Of a stretch of DNA of 14,774 nt, positions 6,557 through 12,962 are shown in pieces. The translations under genes were made by a program, and so were the position numbers. Source of the stretch: JBLYYQ01 sp048550035 (GTDB taxonomy: Bacteria > Nitrospinota_A > UBA7883 > JBLYYQ01); contig JBLYYQ010000105.1 of NCBI GenBank assembly GCA_048550035.1, forward strand, positions 1 through 14,774, read 5' to 3'. The notes under the pieces were generated by a model. It worked only from the letters and a program-made list of their open reading frames with translations, did no database searches and had not been told where the DNA came from. Each line of letters begins with the position of its first letter. Position 1 is the first letter of the stretch.

Positions 6557-7582
6557 ATGAATAAGAAATTAACAACATTAGGGATAGAGACCTCATGTGA
6601 CGAAACGGCCGTTGCAATAATAGATCGGTCTGATAACCGTTTAGCATCAATTATCGATAGCCAAATTCCGATCCATTCTAAATTTGGAGGGATTGTTCCT
6701 GAGATTGCAGGTCGCGCGCATGTAGAACGGCTCCCTGAAGTAATCTCTTTGACTTTGGATGCTGCAAATTTGAAGCTAACTGATTTAGATTTAGTTGCTG
6801 TGACGCAAGGCCCTGGATTGGTTGGTTCTTTGCTTGTAGGATTGTCATACGCAAAATCGTTAGCGTGGGGACTAAATATTCCACTAGTGGGAGTCAATCA
6901 TATTGAAGCACATATGGAATCTGCATTAATTGGGCAATCTACGATTTCATTTCCGATACTTTTTTTAGTAGTATCAGGCGGGCATACAGAATTATACCTA
7001 AAGCAAAGTTTTGATAAAATGTTCAGGATAGGTGGCTCTAGAGATGATGCAGCTGGTGAGGCATTTGATAAGGTAGCAAGATTGTTAGGATTAGGTTACC
7101 CTGGTGGTCCTGCGATTGAAAAGCTAGCTAGTGGTTCAATTGCGAAATATAAAATCCCGATTGCATTAGATGATAGTAGCTTTGATTTCTCCTTTTCAGG
7201 TCCAAAGACTGCGACAAAAAATCTCTTCAATAGATTGAATAAAGATCAAGAGGTAATAGGTGACATTGCCGCTTCATTTCAAGAATCGGTAGTTGAAGCA
7301 CTTTATAGGAAAGTTAAGCTTGCTATCGAAAAATATAGGCCGGCAACTGTTGGAATAACAGGTGGGGTTGCATGTAATGGCCCTTTAAGATCAAAATTTG
7401 CAAATCTAGCATCAGAATACAGTATAAAACTCTTGATCCCATCAACGATGCTATGTCAGGATAATGGCGAAATGGTAGCATTTGCAGGTCTGAGGAAATA
7501 TTTAAGAGATGAAAAAAATGATCTTTTCCATAACTTCCTTCAGCTAGATGCACTCCCCTCATGGCTTCCGACAGATAGCTAG
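6557..7582 (+). CDS. tsaD: tRNA N6-adenosine threonylcarbamoyltransferase TsaD
   Basis: 341 residues, normal length for TsaD (Kae1/Gcp/YgjD). With TsaB and TsaE it transfers the threonylcarbamoyl group from TC-AMP to A37 of ANN-decoding tRNAs in the cytoplasm. Seen: GIETSCDET (9-17), the metal-binding HIEAH (115-119), VSGGHTEL (139-146), DDAAGEAFDKVARLLGLGYPGGP (163-185 region), FSGPKTA (213-219), GGVACNGPLR (269-278) and DNGEMVA (302-308), all in family order. Small departures are Pro for Leu in the FSGLKTA motif and Gly for Ala in DNA.M. The ATG at 6557 gives the conserved N-terminus but has no ribosome site. TATGAT (6545-6550) lies 6 bases before it, so a leaderless message is possible. 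A 96-base gap separates it from the lipid operon. Confidence 0.96.
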   Translation: MNKKLTTLGIETSCDETAVAIIDRSDNRLASIIDSQIPIHSKFGGIVPEIAGRAHVERLPEVISLTLDAANLKLTDLDLVAVTQGPGLVGSLLVGLSYAKSLAWGLNIPLVGVNHIEAHMESALIGQSTISFPILFLVVSGGHTELYLKQSFDKMFRIGGSRDDAAGEAFDKVARLLGLGYPGGPAIEKLASGSIAKYKIPIALDDSSFDFSFSGPKTATKNLFNRLNKDQEVIGDIAASFQESVVEALYRKVKLAIEKYRPATVGITGGVACNGPLRSKFANLASEYSIKLLIPSTMLCQDNGEMVAFAGLRKYLRDEKNDLFHNFLQLDALPSWLPTDS

Positions 7583-7605
7583 AGTGCTATTCATTGAATT
7601 AGATA

Positions 7606-7634
7606 TTTACAAACTATTGCTAAAAATCTCTAAT
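7606..7634 (+). promoter_or_regulatory. Candidate promoter of the ketosynthase-ACP-oxidoreductase operon
   Basis: TTTACA (7606-7611), 17 bases, then TCTAAT (7629-7634): one mismatch in each hexamer from the sigma70 consensus, with optimal spacing. The mismatch in the -10 is at the strongly conserved second base, which lowers confidence. Initiation near 7641 would leave a leader of about 38 bases before the ATG at 7679. Confidence 0.35.
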
Positions 7635-7678
7635 CGTTTTAGAATTAGACTTTTTTAGACTTGAGATAGTAAAATAAT

Positions 7679-8902
7679 ATGAGAATTGTGATAACAGGAG
7701 TAGGTCTTAGCGCCCCAAATGGTAATAATCTGCAAGAATATCGCGCTGCACTCTTAGCAGGTAAATCAGGGATAGTTGATTTTACTACTCGCCATATAGG
7801 GAAAGTCCCTGCGGGGGTATGCAATTTCGACCCAAACAGGTACCAGAGTAAAAAAGAGCTAAGACGAGGTACTAGAGCAGGATCAATTGCAATTTATGCT
7901 GCCAATGAAGCAATTTTAGACTCAAATATCCCAATTAAGTCAATTGATCGTTCGAAAATTGGTGTATTCGTCGGAATAACAGAGCATGGAACAGTCGAAA
8001 CTGAAAATGAGGTATGGTCGTTATCAGAATACAATAATGATCTAAAGTTCTGGACACATCATCATAACCCTAGGACAGTAGCAAATAATCCTGCAGGAGA
8101 GGTGACTCTGAATCTCAACATAACTGGACCACATCTTTGTTTAGGTGCTGCTTGTGCTGCTGGCAACATAGGGCTAATCTATGCAGCTCAGATGTTAAAG
8201 CTTGGCGAAGTTGATTTAGCCATCGGAGGAGGTGTTTCTGAAAGTATTCGCTCATTTGGAGTATTTGCGTCATTTGCAGCGCAAGGTGCATTGGCATCGC
8301 ATGAAGATCCAACGGCTGCGTCCCGTCCTTTCGATATAAATCGAAATGGGGTAGTGGTATCTGAAGGTGGAGCACTATTTACACTTGAAAGATTAGATGA
8401 TGCTCTACTGCGTGGTGCAAAAATTTATGGTGAATTAGTAGGCTGGGCATCTAATTCAGATGCAACCGATCTTGTTTTGCCTAACCCTCATAGGCAGGCA
8501 GAATGTATGCAAAAGGCAATGAAGATGGCAAATATTAATCCTGATGATATTGATATTATCAATACTCACGGAACTGGCACAAAACAAGGTGATGAGTTTG
8601 AATGCCAAGCAATTAGTACTGTTTTTGATGGTTGCACGACTTCAGTTAACAATACAAAAAGTTTTATAGGCCATACAATGGGTGCTGCGGGAGCTCTTGA
8701 GCTAGCTGGCAATCTAAGCTCATTTACCGATAATAAGGTTCACCCAACAATCAATATTGACAATATCGATCCAGAATGCAAAATCAGAGGTTTGACAGTC
8801 GGGAAATATAAGAAAGTTGATAAAGTTAACTTTATATTGAATAATTCCTTTGGTATGCTGGGGATAAATTCTGTCGTTATTGTGAAACGATATGAAATCT
8901 GA
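7679..8902 (+). CDS. FabF-like beta-ketoacyl-ACP synthase
   Basis: 407 residues, KAS II (FabF) length. It condenses an acyl thioester with malonyl-ACP. The catalytic triad is complete: C159 in LGAACAAGN (155-163), H297 in NTHGTGTKQGDE (295-306) and H332 in IGHTMGAAGALE (330-341), with K327 before it. FDINRNGVVVSEGG (218-231) is the usual acidic motif region. Two places differ from housekeeping FabF: the Cys motif is AACAAG rather than TACAS, and the gating loop usually written NSFGFGGTN is NSFGMLGIN (389-397). Both surround the acyl pocket and suggest an unusual substrate. It is first in a co-directional operon with its own carrier protein 44 bases downstream, two CrtI-type flavoenzymes and a FabG homologue. 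That argues for a specialised pathway and against the housekeeping fab role. No chain-length-factor partner is present. Confidence 0.88.
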   Translation: MRIVITGVGLSAPNGNNLQEYRAALLAGKSGIVDFTTRHIGKVPAGVCNFDPNRYQSKKELRRGTRAGSIAIYAANEAILDSNIPIKSIDRSKIGVFVGITEHGTVETENEVWSLSEYNNDLKFWTHHHNPRTVANNPAGEVTLNLNITGPHLCLGAACAAGNIGLIYAAQMLKLGEVDLAIGGGVSESIRSFGVFASFAAQGALASHEDPTAASRPFDINRNGVVVSEGGALFTLERLDDALLRGAKIYGELVGWASNSDATDLVLPNPHRQAECMQKAMKMANINPDDIDIINTHGTGTKQGDEFECQAISTVFDGCTTSVNNTKSFIGHTMGAAGALELAGNLSSFTDNKVHPTINIDNIDPECKIRGLTVGKYKKVDKVNFILNNSFGMLGINSVVIVKRYEI

Positions 8903-8946
8903 TAAACTTGCCAAAGAAATATTTAATTAATTTATGAGGTATGTAG

Positions 8947-9198
8947 ATGACGAGAGAGAGTATCAAAGAGGCGGTGATAGATATAATTAGTGAAATCCTG
9001 CCTGATGAAGATCTAAGTAAGATAGCCTTAGATGAACCCCTTCGTGATCAATTGGAGCTAGACTCTATGGATTTTCTAGATATCGTAATGGAACTGCGAA
9101 AACAGTATAGTGTCGAAGTTCCTGAGCAAGATTATGTAAAATTAGAAACATTAGATAGCACTGTAGAATATCTGGAACCACTTATGCAAAATGGTTAA
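8947..9198 (+). CDS. Acyl carrier protein
   Basis: 83 residues, acidic and helical, with LELDSMDFLDIVMELRKQY (36-54). S40 in the DSM motif is the expected 4'-phosphopantetheine attachment site, and the DSMDFL context is of the kind found in carrier proteins for specialised lipid or polyketide pathways. It should tether the growing chain for the neighbouring ketosynthase and reductase. GAGG seven bases before the ATG at 8947 supports the start. The last bases of the gene overlap the ATG of a 22-codon frame leading to the next gene. Confidence 0.9.
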   Translation: MTRESIKEAVIDIISEILPDEDLSKIALDEPLRDQLELDSMDFLDIVMELRKQYSVEVPEQDYVKLETLDSTVEYLEPLMQNG

Positions 9199-9259
9199 AC
9201 TCCAATTAATTCGATCATATATTCAGCCAACCTTTGAGCTTGAATTTGCACAAAATTGA
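9191..9259 (+). CDS. 22-codon bridging reading frame (possible coupling or leader peptide)
   Basis: An ATG at 9191, inside the last codons of the carrier-protein gene (overlap 9191-9198), opens a 22-codon frame. It ends at TGA 9257-9259, overlapping the TTG start of the first flavoenzyme (TTGA, 9256-9259). It therefore spans the whole intergenic gap and touches both neighbours. The encoded peptide starts MVKLQLIRSYIQ and ends FELEFAQN and matches nothing I know. Only a distant GGA (9174-9176) could serve as ribosome site. It may carry ribosomes from the carrier-protein gene to the TTG start, or may be chance; a real small protein is possible but unproven. Confidence 0.35.
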   Translation: MVKLQLIRSYIQPTFELEFAQN

Positions 9260-10647
9260 AATACGATGCCATAATAATAGGAGCCGGTCTTTCTGGCTTA
9301 GCTGCGTCTATTAGACTTGGCCACTTCGGAAAAAAAGTACTTCTCCTAGAACGGCATCGGCAGATCGGCGGTCTAAACTCTATCTACAACCGAAAAGGGA
9401 TAGTAATTGATGTCGGGCTACATAATATAACAGGATTTGATCCTAGATCAGATAAATCTAGACCACTGAAAAAACTTGTCCGATATCTTCGCTTAGATTT
9501 TGATGAACTTCGATTAGTAAAACAGAAGTATAGTAAAATCATACTCAACGATATTTCACTCCGATTTGAAAATTCATTAGATTCATTAAAAGAGTCAATC
9601 AGCAGACATTTTCCTCCCCAAATTGATAACTTTAACAGACTGCTCGTGATGATAGATAGCTTTGACGAAGATAAGCTTGACAATCCAAAGATCAGTGCAA
9701 AACAGATGGTTCGCAAGGTAATAAGTGATGAAAGATTGTTAAACTTACTCTTCTTACCTGTCCTACTGTACGGTTCACCAGAAGAAAATGATATAGATTT
9801 CACCTCATTTGTAATCATATTCAAATCTATATTTTACGAAGGACTCGGGCGACCTGAAGGTGGGATGACCCATATTATTGATATTATTAAGAGACGCCTA
9901 GAAGAAAGTCATGTTGACGTAAGATTAAAAGAGTCTGTTGCACATATTGAAACTAAAGATAATAAAGCAACCGGAGTAGTAACTACAGCTGGTCAACGGT
10001 TTGAGGCAGATGCGATATTATCATCAATCGGTCGATTTGAGACTATGAAATTATCTGACATTTTAAAAAGTGAGAATGATCCTGCATTAAAGATTGAAGC
10101 TGGCTCTATAAGCTTTATGGAGACCATACATATTTTGGATAAAACTCCATCGATGCTAGGTGAAGATGTATCGACAATATTCTATTCAAATAACGATATA
10201 TTTTCATATCAAGTTCCAGATGATTATGTAGATCAAAGTAGCGGAGTTATCTCTTTCCCTGACAATTTTGATTACAGTAAAGATTACGCAGGAGATGAGC
10301 GAAAATTTGCAAGGATAACAAATATTGCATCTTATAATAAATGGTCTACTCTTGAGCGTTCCAACTATCGAGATATGAAGAAACATTACGAATCAAAAAC
10401 TATCAATGAGCTTGCGAGGCATTCAATAGATATTAAAGATCATATTAGCTATACCGACTCATTCACACCTGTTACAGTAGAGAAGTTTACAGGTCATATC
10501 AATGGTGCAGTCTACGGATCGCCCTATAAACAGTTTGATGGTCTAAGTTTGATCCCAAATCTTTATTATATAGGGACTGATCAAGGCTATCTCGGTATTA
10601 TCGGTGCAATGCTATCAGGTGTGATAATGGCAAATAAAATATTATAG
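9256..10647 (+). CDS. CrtI/phytoene-desaturase-family FAD oxidoreductase (first copy)
   Basis: 463 residues. The N-terminal FAD-binding Rossmann motif is IIIGAGLSGLAAS (6-18) with acidic E32 ending strand two, then IGGLNS (37-42) and IDVGLHNITG (51-60). The C-terminus, YYIGTDQGYLGIIGAMLSG (about 437-455), is the second FAD-contact region of the family. Relatives include bacterial phytoene desaturases, carotenoid isomerase CrtISO and retinol saturase, which add, remove or isomerise double bonds in long chains. Because it lies between a carrier-protein gene and a second flavoenzyme, and no phytoene synthase or isoprenoid gene is present, an acyl-chain substrate is inferred. The start is TTG at 9256: an in-frame stop lies just upstream (9241-9243) and the next possible starts would lose the GxGxxG motif. 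No clear ribosome site precedes it, so it may depend on coupling from the bridging frame at 9191-9259. Confidence 0.82.
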   Translation: MKYDAIIIGAGLSGLAASIRLGHFGKKVLLLERHRQIGGLNSIYNRKGIVIDVGLHNITGFDPRSDKSRPLKKLVRYLRLDFDELRLVKQKYSKIILNDISLRFENSLDSLKESISRHFPPQIDNFNRLLVMIDSFDEDKLDNPKISAKQMVRKVISDERLLNLLFLPVLLYGSPEENDIDFTSFVIIFKSIFYEGLGRPEGGMTHIIDIIKRRLEESHVDVRLKESVAHIETKDNKATGVVTTAGQRFEADAILSSIGRFETMKLSDILKSENDPALKIEAGSISFMETIHILDKTPSMLGEDVSTIFYSNNDIFSYQVPDDYVDQSSGVISFPDNFDYSKDYAGDERKFARITNIASYNKWSTLERSNYRDMKKHYESKTINELARHSIDIKDHISYTDSFTPVTVEKFTGHINGAVYGSPYKQFDGLSLIPNLYYIGTDQGYLGIIGAMLSGVIMANKIL

Positions 10648-10659
10648 GCTAAATAAATT

Positions 10660-12060
10660 GTGAAAAAATTAAAAGATCTCAAGGCAGAATATGACACCGT
10701 CGTAATAGGTGGTGGACTCGGCGGGTTAACATGTGCTAATAGGTTAGCGCAGTTTGGGCACTCTGTACTCTTAGTTGAGCAACATAAAAAACTAGGTGGA
10801 CTAGCTACATGGTTTAAACGTAAGAAGCATATCTTTGATGTTTCACTTCATGGATTCCCTGCTGGAATGGTTAAGACTGTTAGGAAATATTGGAGCAAAG
10901 AGATATCAAATCGTATTATACCATTAAAAGGTATCCGCTTTGATAATCCTCAGTTTAACCTCACCACCACCTACGATAGAAAAGACTTTATCACACTGCT
11001 AGTTGAAAAGTTTCAAGTTGACCATGAACTGGTGTTGAAATTCTTTGAACATACAAAAAATATGAAATTTTTTGATAATGACCAACAGAGTACCGGTGAA
11101 CTGCTCAGAGACTTCTTTGGTGACCGTAATGATATTGTCCGTCTACTAATGGAGCCTATAACTTATGCAAATGGATCTACTTTAGATGACCCAGCCATCA
11201 GTTATGGAATAGTTTTTTCAAATTTCATGGATAAAGGAGTATTTACATTTAAAGGTGGCACTGATTTATTTATCAAATTGTTAGAATCTGAGCTGATTAA
11301 AAACAGTGTCGATATTCGTGTAAATGCGTTAGCCGAAGAGATTATTCTCGATAAGGATAGCAAAGTAGCTGGCATAAAAATCAATGGTCAGATAATAAAG
11401 ACAAAATCAGTTGTCTCGAACGCAAACCTTAAAACAACCTTACTTGAAATGGTTGATAGCTCAAAATTTAGCCCGACTTTCTTAACTAAGATAAAGAATG
11501 TTAGAATAAACTCAAGCTCATGCCAAGTCTATATCGGGTTAAAGAAGGATGTAGAGTTAGATTATATGGGAGATCTTATTTTCAAATCAACTGCTCCCCA
11601 ATATAGTTCAGATTTAATGCTCGCAAAAAAAATAACCTCGCGGACCTACTCAATTTACTATCCGACACTTCGGGATAACTATCATCTTACCTCAATAGTT
11701 GCTTCCTCTAATGCAAGGTATGAGGATTGGGTAAATTTGTCAAAGGATGAGTATAAGCAGGAGAAAAAAGAGTTAGCAGCAGATACATTAGAAGACCTAG
11801 CAGGATATATCCCTGACATTGAAAAGCTAGTTGACTATGTAGAAGTAGCAACCCCTAGAACCTTTGAACGTTATACACTCCATCAGGGAGGTTCATCATT
11901 TGGAACAAAGTTTGAAGGGTTAGAAATCAGCCGTAATCTCTCATCAGAATTAGGTGGCCTATTTCATACAGGCTCTGTTGCTATAATCATGTCTGGCTGG
12001 CTTGGTGCTGCCAACTATGGAGTGATCGTGGCAAACGATGTTGATAAATACTTAAGCTAA
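10660..12060 (+). CDS. CrtI/phytoene-desaturase-family FAD oxidoreductase (second copy)
   Basis: 466 residues. The FAD Rossmann motif is VVIGGGLGGLTCA (14-26) with E40 at the end of strand two, followed by LGGLATWFKRKKHIFD (45-60) and VSLHGF (61-66). The C-terminal FAD-contact region is HTGSVAIIMSGWLGAANYG (about 437-455). It belongs to the same broad family as the preceding gene but differs along most of its length, so it is not a recent duplicate and probably catalyses a different step or forms a heteromer. Substrate is unknown; long-chain acyl or polyene double-bond chemistry is inferred from the operon. Translation starts at GTG 10660 (in-frame stop at 10654-10656), 12 bases after the previous stop, with no strong ribosome site. 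Both flavoenzyme genes thus use non-ATG starts. FabG follows 19 bases downstream. Confidence 0.82.
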   Translation: MKKLKDLKAEYDTVVIGGGLGGLTCANRLAQFGHSVLLVEQHKKLGGLATWFKRKKHIFDVSLHGFPAGMVKTVRKYWSKEISNRIIPLKGIRFDNPQFNLTTTYDRKDFITLLVEKFQVDHELVLKFFEHTKNMKFFDNDQQSTGELLRDFFGDRNDIVRLLMEPITYANGSTLDDPAISYGIVFSNFMDKGVFTFKGGTDLFIKLLESELIKNSVDIRVNALAEEIILDKDSKVAGIKINGQIIKTKSVVSNANLKTTLLEMVDSSKFSPTFLTKIKNVRINSSSCQVYIGLKKDVELDYMGDLIFKSTAPQYSSDLMLAKKITSRTYSIYYPTLRDNYHLTSIVASSNARYEDWVNLSKDEYKQEKKELAADTLEDLAGYIPDIEKLVDYVEVATPRTFERYTLHQGGSSFGTKFEGLEISRNLSSELGGLFHTGSVAIIMSGWLGAANYGVIVANDVDKYLS

Positions 12061-12079
12061 CTTTAATAAGGAATCTGAT

Positions 12080-12817
12080 ATGAAAAGTTTTGAAGGTCAT
12101 AATGTTATAGTGACAGGTGGAACAAGAGGAATCGGGAGGGCTATTTCAGAATCTTTTATAAAGGAAGGAGCTAATGTTTGTGCTCTCTATAATGCGAACG
12201 ATGAAAGTGCCGAAAGTTTTAAAAATGATATCGACAATCAAAATAGATTAACGATAGCAAAAGTTGATATCGGATCTTACAGTTCATCAGAACAGTTTTT
12301 TAATAGATATGCAAAAGAGCATGATAGCTTAGATATATTAGTTAACAGTGCCGGGATTCGTCTTGATTCAGTGGTAGGATTGATGCCAACAGATAATTGG
12401 GAGAAAGTTATCGCGACAAATCTATCTGGTTCATTTAATGTATCAAAGCTTGCGGTCAAAATAATGTTAAAGAAGCGGTATGGTCGAATAATTCATTTAA
12501 CATCTCCTATCGGTAATTTAGGGTTCGCAGGTCAAGCGAATTATGCAGCAAGTAAAGCAGGTCAAGTTGCGTTGACAAAATCGTTATCAAAGGAGCTTGC
12601 AAAACGAAATATCACAGTCAATGCTGTTTCACCTGGATTCATAGAAACAGATTTGATTTCAGATCTTAGTGCCGATTTATCCAAGAAATATCTTGAGATG
12701 ATCCCACTTAAACGGTTTGGTCAAGCAGCTGAAGTTGCCAGAGTTGTCCTCTTTTTAGCAGCAAAAGAATCTAGCTATATAACTGGCGCAACTTATGAAA
12801 TAACAGGTGGACTCTAA
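12080..12817 (+). CDS. FabG-like 3-oxoacyl-ACP reductase (SDR family)
   Basis: 245 residues, standard FabG length. The cofactor motif is TGGTRGIG (12-19), NSAG sits at 89-92, and the catalytic residues are N114, S142 (TSPIG), Y155 and K159 in YAASK. Arg16 in the glycine-rich loop is consistent with NADPH preference. C-terminal SPGFIETDL (184-192) and ITGATYEITGGL (234-245) are typical. It reduces a beta-ketoacyl-ACP to the beta-hydroxyacyl-ACP, the natural partner of the ketosynthase five genes earlier. AAGGA about 8 bases before the ATG supports the start. It is last in the operon and followed by an intrinsic terminator. A housekeeping fabG role is possible, but no other general fab gene (fabD, fabH, fabZ) is nearby. 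Confidence 0.88.
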   Translation: MKSFEGHNVIVTGGTRGIGRAISESFIKEGANVCALYNANDESAESFKNDIDNQNRLTIAKVDIGSYSSSEQFFNRYAKEHDSLDILVNSAGIRLDSVVGLMPTDNWEKVIATNLSGSFNVSKLAVKIMLKKRYGRIIHLTSPIGNLGFAGQANYAASKAGQVALTKSLSKELAKRNITVNAVSPGFIETDLISDLSADLSKKYLEMIPLKRFGQAAEVARVVLFLAAKESSYITGATYEITGGL

Positions 12818-12851
12818 GTTTGCGAAATCTGGTAAATCGAAATTTATTGAT

Positions 12852-12880
12852 AGAGATATAAAGAGCTCAATATCTTTTTT
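12852..12880 (+). terminator. Intrinsic terminator of the ketosynthase-FabG operon
   Basis: AGAGATAT (12852-12859) pairs with ATATCTTT (12870-12877) through an 8-position stem with one G-T pair. The 10-base loop contains GAGCTC, and a T run (12875-12880) overlaps the 3' side. The stem is AT-rich and so not strong, but the position 35 bases after the fabG stop and the T tract fit rho-independent termination. Confidence 0.55.
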
Positions 12881-12907
12881 AGCATTGCAATAATTTACTA
12901 AACCTCA

Positions 12908-12962
12908 AAGTAGCTAAATCTTGGCTTCTCGTATCTAGCTTATCGGCATAGAACAGCTACTT
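12908..12962. repeat. 8-base inverted repeat near the polyferredoxin stop codon
   Basis: AAGTAGCT (12908-12915) and AGCTACTT (12955-12962) are perfect inverted copies separated by 39 bases. The right arm spans the minus-strand stop codon at 12957-12959. On the minus strand it could form a long-loop hairpin just after the gene, but no T run follows. The rest of the 139-base gap between the fabG stop (12817) and this gene's end holds no other feature I can support. Confidence 0.25.

Noticed and set aside
7645..7675. TTAGAC ... TAAAAT promoter immediately before the ketosynthase ATG
   Set aside because: The spacing is 19 bases and initiation would fall inside the coding sequence; TTTACA-N17-TCTAAT upstream is a better candidate.
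9256..12060. Carotenoid biosynthesis cluster
   Set aside because: Only CrtI-family homologues are present; there is no phytoene synthase, cyclase or isoprenoid gene, and the neighbours are ketosynthase, ACP and FabG, which point to acyl chemistry.
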